A stretch of 21,583 bases of DNA from Clostridia bacterium (GCA_017646555.1 JAGCMG010000062.1:1-21583); one strand, 5' to 3'; counted from the stretch's first letter, positions 6,836 through 14,923 are shown. A program made the numbers and translations. The notes: a model not told the origin generated them from the sequence alone.

Positions 6836-6886
6836 AAAAAAGAAGACGCAAACCTAAGGACAATCCCTTGTCCTCTTTTTACGTCT
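6836..6886 (-). terminator. Leader terminator of the glp operon, probable GlpP antitermination target
   Basis: On the minus strand an outer stem AGACG/CGTCT (6886-6882 with 6848-6844) encloses AGGACAA-GGGA-TTGTCCT (6874-6868, 6867-6864, 6863-6857). It is followed by TCTTTTTT ending at 6836. It lies inside the transcribed leader, about 15 bases before the ribosome binding site of the first gene. A terminator between promoter and first gene, in an operon encoding GlpP, matches the B. subtilis glp arrangement. Confidence 0.78.
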
Positions 6887-6915
6887 CCAAATCTCGCAAT
6901 ATTTTATTTAACATA

Positions 6916-6944
6916 ATTTTACACCTTTTTAAGCATATTGTCAA
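6916..6944 (-). promoter_or_regulatory. Promoter of the glp operon
   Basis: A perfect TTGACA (6944-6939), a 17-base spacer and TAAAAT (6921-6916) on the minus strand. Transcription should start near 6909, giving a leader of about 97 bases that contains the terminator hairpin. Confidence 0.8.
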
Positions 6945-6960
6945 CTCAGTTTATAATGAA

Positions 6961-6979
6961 TTAATAAAAACTTTATTAA
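6961..6979. repeat. Inverted repeat 8-3-8 upstream of the glp promoter
   Basis: TTAATAAA-AAC-TTTATTAA, a perfect palindrome centred at 6970, about 26 bases upstream of the -35 box. It could be an operator, but the low complexity makes chance occurrence likely. Confidence 0.35.
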
Positions 6980-7002
6980 CTATGCTCCTACGATATAAAC
7001 TC

Positions 7003-7021
7003 TTATGTTATTTTAACATAA
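7003..7021. repeat. Second inverted repeat 8-3-8 between the GH2 gene and the glp operon
   Basis: TTATGTTA-TTT-TAACATAA, perfect, centred at 7012 and 42 bases from the first repeat. Downstream of the GH2 stop on the minus strand it could also act as a weak 3' hairpin, though no U-run follows. Confidence 0.4.
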
Positions 7022-7055
7022 AAAATATGACTTGTAAATAGGTATTTTTAAAATA

Positions 7056-8789
7056 CTATAAATTTTCTAACGATTTATTAAACGCGTCATAAACGGCATC
7101 ATTTACTTTCTTAATCGTTTCAGTGCTAATTTTTAGCACCCTATCGTAAGTGTAAAGTCCGTTAATTTCATCTTCGACATCGGCTAATTGAGTATAAACC
7201 GTCGCAGATAATCCTTGATTTTTAATTGCAGGAATTACTTCGCTTAAGTAAAGTTTTTCATATGCTTTTTCAAGTTTATCGGTAGAATTAAAGAACTTAT
7301 AACCAAACTTTTTATTTGTAAAAATATGCCCTTTTAATCCACACGAATAGCCACCAAATTCAGTTACAGCAAGCGCGCGTTTATAATCGTTTTTAAGTTT
7401 CAATTTCCTAAAATAAATGTGTTTACTATTAAGGTCGGAAACACCTTTATCTTGCCACCCACTTGCGTGGTCAAAAAGTCTTGTTTCATCCTTTTTAGAA
7501 AGTTCATAATAAACGTTTTCGGCGTCAAACTGCCCCCAACATTCGTTAAACGGCGTCCATAAACAAAGCGAAACGGTATTAAAAAGTTGCTCAATCATTA
7601 AATCGGCCTCTTTAAAATACTGTTCTTTAGATTTTTCACTTCTTTTCATTTTTTTGTAATTCGTATCATCTAAATTTAGATTAAAAAATGGACAAAGTGC
7701 TAATCTAAAAAACGGATATTCCCCACCACCGTTTATCATATCTTGCCAAACGAGTATTCCTAAAATATCACAATAATAATACCATAAATAAGGCTCGGTT
7801 TTAATGTGTTTTCTAAGCATATTAAAACCTAAATTTTTGATATTTTGAAGTTCAGAATACATTGAATAATTATCGCTTGGCGTATATAAACCGTCAAGCC
7901 AGTACCCTTGGTCTAAAAGACCGTTATTAAAAGTTGGTTTATTGTTTACCGCAATGAATTTTTTGCCGTTTTTTTCTACTAAAGAAAACTTTCTTAAACC
8001 AAAATAACTTTCAACCACGTCTTCGCCAGTTTCAAATACTAATTTATATAGTTCTGGATTTTCTGGCGACCAAGGATTACATTTTGAAACGTCTAAAACC
8101 ACTTCGTTATTAGAAGAAATTTTTTCTGCAACTACCTCATCCCCATCATAAACGATTGTTTTAACTGTTTTAGGTGCATCAAAAGTAATTTTTAAGGTTT
8201 TATCGTCGTAATTTGGATAAAGTTTAAATGATTTTAGGTAGTCGTTTGGAACGCTTTCAAGCCAAACCGATTGCCAAATACCACTTGTTGCAGTATACCA
8301 AATGCCACCGCGTTTATACTTTTGTTTACCTCTACCAAAAATATCACTTGACGCGTCGTCTTTAACTAAAATATAAAGTTCGTTTTCACCACTATATAAA
8401 GCAGTCGTTATATCAACGGAAAAACTATAATACCCGCCCTCAAAGCGTTTTAAAAATATGCCGTTAATATAAATTTCACTTATTTGGTCGATTGCACCGA
8501 TATTAAGTAATACCCTACCCTTGTTAAAACCGTCTGGCAAAGTAAAAGTTCTTTTATAATGCAAAAATTCGTTTGGTTTTAATTGCCTATTAACTTTAGA
8601 ATTTTTGCTTTCAGGCGAAAACGGAACGATAATTTTACCTTCAAAAAAATCGGGTTTTACGTTAGCGTTGGTAATAGCGTAATCCCACTCACCATTTAAA
8701 TTAAGATAAGAATCCCTTTTAAATTGTGGTCTGGGATATTCTAAAAACGGAGCATTTGCTCCGTCAATAAATTGTGGTTTAAAAATCAT
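7056..8789 (-). CDS. Glycoside hydrolase family 2 enzyme, cytoplasmic
   Basis: A 577-residue GH2 protein with no signal peptide. Residues about 1-180 form the sugar-binding jelly roll (LNGEWDY 31-37; GGIWYTATSGIWQSVWLE 161-178, a conserved GH2 segment). An immunoglobulin-like domain spans about 185-270, and the rest is the TIM barrel. The acid/base is E416 in the LWTPFNECWG segment and the nucleophile is E477 in TEFGGY. GH2 includes beta-galactosidases, beta-glucuronidases and beta-mannosidases; the specificity cannot be read here. It is much shorter than LacZ (about 1000 residues). AAAGGGG lies six bases before the ATG. No transporter or sugar regulator flanks it, so it appears monocistronic. 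Confidence 0.9.
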   Translation of the reverse strand: MIFKPQFIDGANAPFLEYPRPQFKRDSYLNLNGEWDYAITNANVKPDFFEGKIIVPFSPESKNSKVNRQLKPNEFLHYKRTFTLPDGFNKGRVLLNIGAIDQISEIYINGIFLKRFEGGYYSFSVDITTALYSGENELYILVKDDASSDIFGRGKQKYKRGGIWYTATSGIWQSVWLESVPNDYLKSFKLYPNYDDKTLKITFDAPKTVKTIVYDGDEVVAEKISSNNEVVLDVSKCNPWSPENPELYKLVFETGEDVVESYFGLRKFSLVEKNGKKFIAVNNKPTFNNGLLDQGYWLDGLYTPSDNYSMYSELQNIKNLGFNMLRKHIKTEPYLWYYYCDILGILVWQDMINGGGEYPFFRLALCPFFNLNLDDTNYKKMKRSEKSKEQYFKEADLMIEQLFNTVSLCLWTPFNECWGQFDAENVYYELSKKDETRLFDHASGWQDKGVSDLNSKHIYFRKLKLKNDYKRALAVTEFGGYSCGLKGHIFTNKKFGYKFFNSTDKLEKAYEKLYLSEVIPAIKNQGLSATVYTQLADVEDEINGLYTYDRVLKISTETIKKVNDAVYDAFNKSLENL

Positions 8790-8817
8790 TTTTAGCCCCT
8801 TTGGTCAAGTTTAATAC

Positions 8818-8845
8818 ATCGTATTTATTAAAATGCCACCATCAA
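8818..8845 (-). promoter_or_regulatory. Possible promoter of the GH2 gene
   Basis: TTGATG (8845-8840), a 16-base spacer and TACGAT (8823-8818) lie in the 67-base gap after the RNA methyltransferase gene. The match is moderate. Confidence 0.4.
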
Positions 8846-8856
8846 TTAAATTATAG

Positions 8857-10260
8857 TTATATTCTCTTTAAATGAACAACGGTTTCTACGTGTTTAGTTT
8901 GCGGGAACATATCGTAAGGCTTAATGTTTACTATTTCGTATCTTGGCGTAAAGTTTATTGCTTTTTTAAGCTCTTTACCGTCGTAATAAACAGAGCCGAC
9001 TAAAATACCGATATCTCTTGCTAAGGTTGCTGGGTTACAAGAAACGTAAACTATTTCGGAAATATTTGAATTAATTAACGTATTTAAAACTTTTTCGTCG
9101 CAACCCTTTCTCGGTGGGTCTAAAACGACAATAGCCTTATCGCCAGCGTTATTTATCTCGTTAACAATTGATGGTAAAACATCCTTAACGTCGCCTAAAT
9201 AAGAAAACATTTTATCAGTTAAACCATTGTCTTTTGCAAGTTTATTTGAAATTTCAACGGCTTCTTCAACTATTTCAATCCCGTACGCTTTTTTAACGCG
9301 TTTAGCCATCATAGCCGTCATAAGACCAGTTCCACTATATGCGTCAATAACGCAAACGTTTTCGTCAGACGATACAGTTTTAACGACGTTTTGGTAAATT
9401 TTTGATGCAATAGTTGTGTTTACTTGCATAAACGAAAGAACGCCGACGTTAAATTTAACGCCTAAAAATTCACTTTTGTATGTAGGTTCGCCGTAAACTA
9501 ATCTAAATTCGTCACCAAAAACGACGTTGGTATCTTTATCGTTGATATTGATAAAGAGTGAAAAATTAGCAAAACTTTCTTTTAATAAACTAATAAATGC
9601 GTCAAGGTTAGGTAAATCATTTTTAACAACGACCAAGGTTATTATAAATTTACCACCGACTTCACGACAAACAATATGTCTTATAGTGCCGATTTTAAGC
9701 GTTTCGTTAAAACCAAGAATTTTATTTTGACGCATATAAGTTTTTAACGCTAAAATAAGTTTTTCAGACCAATTTGGGTGTAAAAAACATTCATTAATAG
9801 GTATAATTCTATGCGAATTTTCAGCATAAAAACCTATAACCGTTTCCCCATCAACGCTTGAAACAGGTAATTGAAGTTTATTTCTATACCCGTATTCCAT
9901 TTGACTTTTCACCGTTGGCGAAACTTTAACGTCTAAATTAGCAATCTTTTTAAAACAGTCGGCAACTAAGGTGGACTTAAACTTTAACGAAACAGGATAT
10001 TTTAAGTGTTGTAATTGACATCCCCCACATTTTTCGAACACAGGACAAACAGGCCTAACCCTTTCGTCAGCCGGAACTAAAACTTCTAAAAGTTTACCAA
10101 AAGCATAATTTTTTGTTGCTTTAAGAATTTTATATCGGATTTTTTCGCTTGGTAAAGCATTAGAAACGAAAACGACACAATCGCCGTTTTTAACAATCCC
10201 CTCACCATTAGAGCCTAAGCGCTCAACTATTCCGATAAATTCTTCGTTTTTTGTAATCAT
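8857..10260 (-). CDS. rlmD: 23S rRNA (uracil-C5)-methyltransferase, RlmD/RumA family
   Basis: A 467-residue SAM-dependent RNA methyltransferase of the TrmA/RumA family. An N-terminal TRAM domain (about 1-60) is followed by the [4Fe-4S] ligands C72, C78, C81 (CGGCQLQH) and C158. FMQVN (278-282), the SAM loop DAYSGTG (306-312), DPPRKG (381-386) and catalytic C408 in SCNPATLARD are all present. These enzymes methylate uridine at C5 in 23S rRNA; B. subtilis has paralogues with different targets, so U747 versus U1939 is not settled. It starts two bases after the membrane-protein stop with no clear Shine-Dalgarno, suggesting translational coupling. It is probably the last gene of the run beginning at trpS. 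Confidence 0.92.
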   Translation of the reverse strand: MITKNEEFIGIVERLGSNGEGIVKNGDCVVFVSNALPSEKIRYKILKATKNYAFGKLLEVLVPADERVRPVCPVFEKCGGCQLQHLKYPVSLKFKSTLVADCFKKIANLDVKVSPTVKSQMEYGYRNKLQLPVSSVDGETVIGFYAENSHRIIPINECFLHPNWSEKLILALKTYMRQNKILGFNETLKIGTIRHIVCREVGGKFIITLVVVKNDLPNLDAFISLLKESFANFSLFININDKDTNVVFGDEFRLVYGEPTYKSEFLGVKFNVGVLSFMQVNTTIASKIYQNVVKTVSSDENVCVIDAYSGTGLMTAMMAKRVKKAYGIEIVEEAVEISNKLAKDNGLTDKMFSYLGDVKDVLPSIVNEINNAGDKAIVVLDPPRKGCDEKVLNTLINSNISEIVYVSCNPATLARDIGILVGSVYYDGKELKKAINFTPRYEIVNIKPYDMFPQTKHVETVVHLKRI

Positions 10261-10262
10261 AA

Positions 10263-10808
10263 TTATTTTTGTATTTTTATTATTTTTTTAAGTAATCTAA
10301 AAATCATTATTTGCGCCACAAAGATAAATCTATCTATTAAAAAGAATATTGGCGCTGAGCCTATCGCAAGTAATATAGGAATATATTCTTGTTTAATCTT
10401 GATTATAAGTCCTAAATCCAGTCCTAAAAAAGCGGTGTAGTAATAATACATCCCTATAACCGTTAGTATAAACCATAAACAAGATACCGTGTAAAAAATA
10501 GGTTTTTTCCACTTTTTCATTACGGAAATATATTTTACTATCGGGTAAATACCAAAAAATGGAAAATACGAAACATAAACCAAATTAGTGATATTAAAAC
10601 CTGTAAGTAAAAGCGCTAAAATTCCTGCTGAAAGATACGCTAAAAAACTACCTTTCGGCGAATCTAAAAAAAGTGGTAAAGATAAAAACAATGGCCCGAA
10701 CATTACTGCAAAAAGGTCAAAAAGTTCTGCAAAATAAGTTCCTAAAACCAAAGTTAGCGCGCAAAGCGCTGAAGATATTGCAGATAAAGTTATAACGCGC
10801 GTTTTCAT
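10263..10808 (-). CDS. Small integral membrane protein of unknown function
   Basis: A 181-residue very hydrophobic protein with about five or six predicted transmembrane segments. Short basic loops (MKKWKKP in the middle, LLKKIIKIQK at the end) suggest cytoplasmic faces. The start region KTRVITLSAISSALCALTLVL recalls small S-component-like or uncharacterised Clostridia membrane proteins, but I cannot name a family. ATG 10808 overlaps the stop of the J-like gene as ATGA, a standard coupling arrangement. An open frame extends upstream to 10865, but that would bury 60 bases in the cysteine-rich tail of the preceding gene. It may act together with the J-like protein and DUF5685. Confidence 0.75.
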   Translation of the reverse strand: MKTRVITLSAISSALCALTLVLGTYFAELFDLFAVMFGPLFLSLPLFLDSPKGSFLAYLSAGILALLLTGFNITNLVYVSYFPFFGIYPIVKYISVMKKWKKPIFYTVSCLWFILTVIGMYYYYTAFLGLDLGLIIKIKQEYIPILLAIGSAPIFFLIDRFIFVAQIMIFRLLKKIIKIQK

Positions 10809-11425
10809 CGGCAACCGCAACAAATATCCATCAAAATTTGAGTACAACAATAAGCAGTACAGCAATCCATACAGCCGTCACCACCCATTTGTCTATTATA
10901 GTTATTTTGTTGATAATTATTATAACCGCCTTGGTAGCCACCTTGATAATTGTTAGCGTTAAAATTAGCCTTTTCGTTTAATTTATTAAGCGCAGTACGG
11001 TATTTTGTGTTGTTTGGGTCTTTTGAAAGCGCGATTTCAAGTTGGTTACGGCTTTCGTTAATCCAATTACGCTTATAGAAAATAACGGATTGTAAATAAT
11101 GCCATTCAGCGTTTTTATTCGATATAGAATCTAATTGTTGTTGCGCTTTTAAAAGGTCGCCTTGTTTAATTGCGTTAGACGCACTAATTAACGCTTGTTC
11201 ATCCTTTTTAAAAGTGCTTTCCTTTTCCGCGTAAGCTTTTCTTGATTCAAAAATTTCGTTATACGCTTCTTCAAGTTTAGAAAGTTTTTTAGCAGCAATA
11301 TTGCCAGCATCACCTTCTAAAAATCTATCGCGCGAATATTCAGCCCTTAAACTTTGATAAGCGCTTTCGATTTCTTCATCACTTGCCGACGGATGAACGC
11401 CTAAAATCTTGTAATATTCTTCCAT
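10805..11425 (-). CDS. J-like protein without the HPD triad, with helical repeat and cysteine-rich tail
   Basis: A 206-residue protein in four parts. Residues 3-60 look like a J domain (YYKILGVHPSASDEEI, then LEEAYNEI), but the HPD triad between helices II and III is replaced by S31-R32-D33, so stimulation of DnaK is not expected. Residues about 75-150 are helical and TPR-like, residues 155-180 are rich in Asn, Gln, Gly and Tyr, and the last 22 residues have eight cysteines (185, 188, 189, 193, 194, 202, 203, 205). I recall similar proteins beside DUF5685 in Clostridia, so loss of HPD may be a family trait. The start shares its A with the DUF5685 stop (TAATG), with GGAGG ten bases ahead. The tail could bind metal or be modified; function is unknown. 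Confidence 0.82.
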   Translation of the reverse strand: MEEYYKILGVHPSASDEEIESAYQSLRAEYSRDRFLEGDAGNIAAKKLSKLEEAYNEIFESRKAYAEKESTFKKDEQALISASNAIKQGDLLKAQQQLDSISNKNAEWHYLQSVIFYKRNWINESRNQLEIALSKDPNNTKYRTALNKLNEKANFNANNYQGGYQGGYNNYQQNNYNRQMGGDGCMDCCTAYCCTQILMDICCGCR

Positions 11426-12267
11426 TATTTTACCTCCATTACTGAAATAAGTGCTTTTCGTAATCCCCTTAAAAGTATATTGTCAATCAAATCGTGATTA
11501 AAATAATATTTGATGTTTTTGTTGGAATTTTCTATTTCCCAAAGCGCGTCGTTGAATAAAAAACAAATTTCTTCGCCATGCTTTTCTAAAAGTTCTTTTT
11601 TCGTTACTATATCTTTATACGCAAACTTAAACGGGTTATATTCGTTTTTATTTAAGTCCTTTTCAAAATCGTCCAAAGCGTCGATTAAATAAATCCATTT
11701 GCCTAAATTAAACGCTAAATTATTTATATCGTCCGAATAATGCTCACCACACAATTCTTTAACTATATCAGCAAGCATTTCCCCAAAAATTTCACTTGCG
11801 ATACTTGCGCTATCGCCAAAAGAACGCTCATAATTTAATAACTTTTCGAACCCGTTTTTAACGATTAAATCAAATTGTGGCTCATTTTTTTTCGCTTTAC
11901 GATATGCGCCTAAAAAAACCGATTGCTTAATTTTGCCTTTTTTACTATCCAAAACGTCGTCTTTAAGTTTATAAAACGCTAAAATAACGTTTAAATTAGC
12001 AATTCTACAAGAAATATCAGTAGTTTTAGCAACGGGACGCTTAACAATCCAATGCGTTAAACAATGTTCTTTTTTTATGGTTAAATCAGTATCTGTTACG
12101 TTATGAATAAAATGCGTTAAAAACGCTAAATCATAACTTAAAGTAAACCTTGCAGTTTGCCCACAAGTTTTACCGATACTTTTACAAAGCCCGCAATAAG
12201 TCGCTTTATACAAAGTTTCGTCTTTAACAAACAAATTCGGGTTATCGGGTTTAACGTATCCAAACAT
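11425..12267 (-). CDS. DUF5685 family protein with two aspartate-rich motifs
   Basis: A 280-residue protein recognised as DUF5685 by its start (MFGYVKPDNP) and YCGLCKSIG. No function is established to my knowledge. It is predicted mainly alpha-helical and soluble. Two acidic motifs lie about 95 residues apart: KDDVLD (D103, D104, D107) and IDALDDFEKD (D196, D199, D200, D204). This layout recalls the DDxxD pair that binds Mg-diphosphate in class I isoprenoid synthases; that is my inference. Cysteines at 25, 28, 35, 69 and 87 could form a metal site. The gene sits 30 bases after trpS and overlaps the J-like gene by one base (TAATG), so both are probably made together. Confidence 0.82.
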   Translation of the reverse strand: MFGYVKPDNPNLFVKDETLYKATYCGLCKSIGKTCGQTARFTLSYDLAFLTHFIHNVTDTDLTIKKEHCLTHWIVKRPVAKTTDISCRIANLNVILAFYKLKDDVLDSKKGKIKQSVFLGAYRKAKKNEPQFDLIVKNGFEKLLNYERSFGDSASIASEIFGEMLADIVKELCGEHYSDDINNLAFNLGKWIYLIDALDDFEKDLNKNEYNPFKFAYKDIVTKKELLEKHGEEICFLFNDALWEIENSNKNIKYYFNHDLIDNILLRGLRKALISVMEVK

Positions 12268-12297
12268 AATATCTACCCTATTAGTATGCTCAATTTT

Positions 12298-13299
12298 TTA
12301 TCTTGCACGCGGAACAAGACCAACTTTTCTATAAACTTTTGATAAAGTTTTATAAGCAATTCTTGACGCTCTATCAGCGCCGTCTGCTAAAATTTTATCA
12401 ATATATGCCTTGTCCTTTAATATTCTTTCTTTTTCTTCTTTAATCGGCTTAATAACGTCGGCAACGGCTTCCCCAACGGCAAGTTTAAAGTCGCCATAGC
12501 CATAACCATCAAAACGTTTTTCGGCATCTTCGATAGAAGTCCCCGTTACAACGCTATAAATCGATAAAAGGTTGCTAATGCCAGGCTTATCTTCCGACAT
12601 AACGATTTTATTATCGCTATCGGTAACGGCGCGCTTAAACTTTCTAATGATAGTATCGGTATCGTCGTCCATTGAAATAAACGCATTAATATTAGCGTCG
12701 GATTTACTCATTTTTTTAGTAGGTTCTTGTAAACTCATTATTTTAGCGCCAACCTTGGAAATATAAGGCTCTGGCACTTTGAAAGTTTCGGAATATCTTG
12801 AATTAAAACGAATAGCCAAATCGCGTGATAATTCAAGGTGTTGTTTTTGGTCAGCCCCTACTGGAACGAGTTCGGTATTATAAAGTAAAATATCAGACGC
12901 CATTAAAACTGGGTAATCCATAAGTCCCATATTAACGTTATCACAATGGCGTTGGCTCTTATCTTTAAATTGAGTCATACGAGTAAGTTCACCAGGATAA
13001 GTCATAGTGTTTAAAATCCAAGTGAGTTCAGCGTGCGCAGGAACGTGCGATTGAATAAATAAAATTGCTTTTTCAGGGTCGATACCACACGCTAAATAAA
13101 GTGCAGTAAGTTCATAAGTATGCGCGCGAAGAAGTGCAGGCTCTTGCTTAACGGTTAGCGTATGCAAATCGGCAATAGAATAAATGCAATTATAATCATC
13201 TTGAAGTTTAGTCCAGTTTTTAATTGCACCGATATAGTTACCTAAAGTTAAAGTTCCACTGGGTTGAACTGCTGAAAAAAGAATTTTTTTATCGTCCAT
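12298..13299 (-). CDS. trpS: Tryptophanyl-tRNA synthetase
   Basis: A 333-residue class Ic synthetase that charges tRNA-Trp. The HIGH-equivalent is TLGNYIG (18-24) and the KMSKS loop is KMSKS (196-200). The length is typical of bacterial TrpRS. GGAG lies about 11 bases before the ATG. The space between the thrC terminator and this gene is only some 50 bases, too short for a T-box leader, so the gene seems not to have that regulation. It probably leads the transcript through DUF5685 to the RNA methyltransferase. Confidence 0.96.
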   Translation of the reverse strand: MDDKKILFSAVQPSGTLTLGNYIGAIKNWTKLQDDYNCIYSIADLHTLTVKQEPALLRAHTYELTALYLACGIDPEKAILFIQSHVPAHAELTWILNTMTYPGELTRMTQFKDKSQRHCDNVNMGLMDYPVLMASDILLYNTELVPVGADQKQHLELSRDLAIRFNSRYSETFKVPEPYISKVGAKIMSLQEPTKKMSKSDANINAFISMDDDTDTIIRKFKRAVTDSDNKIVMSEDKPGISNLLSIYSVVTGTSIEDAEKRFDGYGYGDFKLAVGEAVADVIKPIKEEKERILKDKAYIDKILADGADRASRIAYKTLSKVYRKVGLVPRAR

Positions 13300-13322
13300 T
13301 TTGTATAATTCTCCATTATGAT

Positions 13323-13350
13323 ACTATAGGGTAGTTTAACACAAAGTAAA
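13323..13350 (-). promoter_or_regulatory. Probable trpS promoter overlapping the thrC terminator tail
   Basis: TTTACT (13350-13345), a 16-base spacer and TATAGT (13328-13323) on the minus strand. The -35 box begins inside the U-tract region of the thrC terminator. The predicted start is near 13317, some 17 bases before the ATG. Confidence 0.5.
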
Positions 13351-13379
13351 AAAAAAAGCAATTACTTTTAAGTAATTGC
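13348..13379 (-). terminator. thrC terminator
   Basis: GCAATTACTT/AAGTAATTGC (13379-13370 with 13367-13358), followed on the minus strand by ten T residues (13357-13348). Confidence 0.88.
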
Positions 13380-13402
13380 CAAAAACTGTGGTTTTTTTGT
13401 TA

Positions 13403-14878
13403 TTATTTTTGAATAAATTCGAAAACCGTGTCGCAAATATCTTCTTTTTCAACGACTTTTGTAAATTTAACGGTTTTTTCTTTAAGTTCACTAATTTGTT
13501 CAGGAACTGGTTCAGCAGTAGTATATTCCAACTTTTTCGATGCGTTGAAAGCATCTGTATCAACCTTACCGGTGAGCGCTTTATAAACGCTTTCTGGGAA
13601 CTTATACGGACTTGCCGTCGATAAAATAACCATAGGATTATTTAATTCATCCATAAAACGGTCGGCAACGGTAACGGCAACCGAAGTATGTGGGTCTAAG
13701 GTGTAGCCGTATTCGTCAAAGAAATTTTTAATCGTACTTACGCAATTTTTCTCATCACAATAGCCTGCTAAAAATTGTTTTGAAATCTTAACTCTTTCTA
13801 TATCGGAAACTGTATATTCCTTACTTTTTGACAAATCGTTCATACGCTGTTTCGTCACTTCAAAATTTCTACCACTCATCTCAAAAACAAGTCTTTCAAG
13901 ATTGCTTGAAATAAGTATATCCATCGACGGTGAAGTTGTCTTATAAAACTCTCTATTAATATCGTATTTACCGGTTGCAAAAAAGTCCGTTAATACGTTA
14001 TTTTTATTTGACGCGCATACTAATTTGCCAATAGGTAAACCCATCATTTTTGCATAGTAACCTGCTAAAATATTACCAAAATTACCTGTTGGAACGCAAA
14101 AATCAACTTCTTCCCCAAACTTAATTTCTTCGGCGTTTACAAGGTCTGCATACGCTGAAAAATAGTAAGCAATTTGTGGTGCTAAACGACCAAAATTGAT
14201 TGAATTCGCGCTGGATAATACTACGTTTTCTTTAAGCAAGCGTTCTTTAATTTCATTAGAAGAAAAAATCGTTTTAACCGCCGATTGACAATCGTCAAAA
14301 TTACCTTTAACAGCAGTAACCGAAAGGTTTTCCCCTTCTTGCGTGGTCATTAAAAGTTTTTGCATATCTGAAACGCCTTCGCTTGGATAATAGACCATAA
14401 CTTTAATACCAGGTTGATTCTTAAATCCTTCAAGCGCCGCTTTACCAGTATCACCACTTGTTGCAACTAAAATAAGTATTTCTTCTTTAATACCACAGTT
14501 GTCACAGCCTTTTCTTAAAAGGTATGGTAAAAGCATTAAAGCAACGTCTTTAAACGCTAACGTTGGGCCATGGAAAAGTTCCATAATGAATAATTTATCA
14601 TCAATCTTAACAATCGGCGCAGCGCTATCAGAATCAAACCTATCGTACGCTTTTTGGCACGCTAATAATAAGTCGTCATAGTCGTATTCGGTTAAATATT
14701 GCGATAAAACGAACGCAGCAGTTTCAGCATAATCCATATCTAAAATGCTTTCAAGTTTATCTTTAACGTTTGGAAAATACGCAGGCACGAAAAGCCCCCC
14801 ATCCGTTGCTAAACCTTTTGCAATTGCTTCTGACGCGCAAGAAACCTTTTGCCCACCACGTGTACTGATAAATTCCAT
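13403..14878 (-). CDS. thrC: Threonine synthase
   Basis: A 491-residue PLP enzyme converting O-phosphohomoserine to threonine. The N-terminus (FISTRGG, ATDGGLFVP) and the PLP lysine K110 in HGPTLAFKDVAL are characteristic. SGDTGKAAL and GNFGNILAGY are the expected phosphate- and cofactor-contact segments. The length fits the long bacterial and fungal-like group. GGAGG lies four bases before the ATG. No hom or thrB is adjacent. A terminator-like hairpin lies between an apparent promoter and the ribosome binding site; see the regulatory entries. Confidence 0.95.
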   Translation of the reverse strand: MEFISTRGGQKVSCASEAIAKGLATDGGLFVPAYFPNVKDKLESILDMDYAETAAFVLSQYLTEYDYDDLLLACQKAYDRFDSDSAAPIVKIDDKLFIMELFHGPTLAFKDVALMLLPYLLRKGCDNCGIKEEILILVATSGDTGKAALEGFKNQPGIKVMVYYPSEGVSDMQKLLMTTQEGENLSVTAVKGNFDDCQSAVKTIFSSNEIKERLLKENVVLSSANSINFGRLAPQIAYYFSAYADLVNAEEIKFGEEVDFCVPTGNFGNILAGYYAKMMGLPIGKLVCASNKNNVLTDFFATGKYDINREFYKTTSPSMDILISSNLERLVFEMSGRNFEVTKQRMNDLSKSKEYTVSDIERVKISKQFLAGYCDEKNCVSTIKNFFDEYGYTLDPHTSVAVTVADRFMDELNNPMVILSTASPYKFPESVYKALTGKVDTDAFNASKKLEYTTAEPVPEQISELKEKTVKFTKVVEKEDICDTVFEFIQK

Positions 14879-14887
14879 AATTCCTCC

Positions 14888-14923
14888 AAAAAAAAACGGG
14901 AAAACTTTAATTGTTTCCCCGTT
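14888..14923 (-). terminator. Terminator hairpin directly upstream of thrC
   Basis: AACGGGGAAAC (14923-14913) pairs with GTTTTCCCGTT (14905-14895), one G-U pair, then nine T residues (14896-14888). It ends the P-loop gene transcript. It is only a few bases from the thrC ribosome binding site, so it could also attenuate thrC. Confidence 0.8.
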
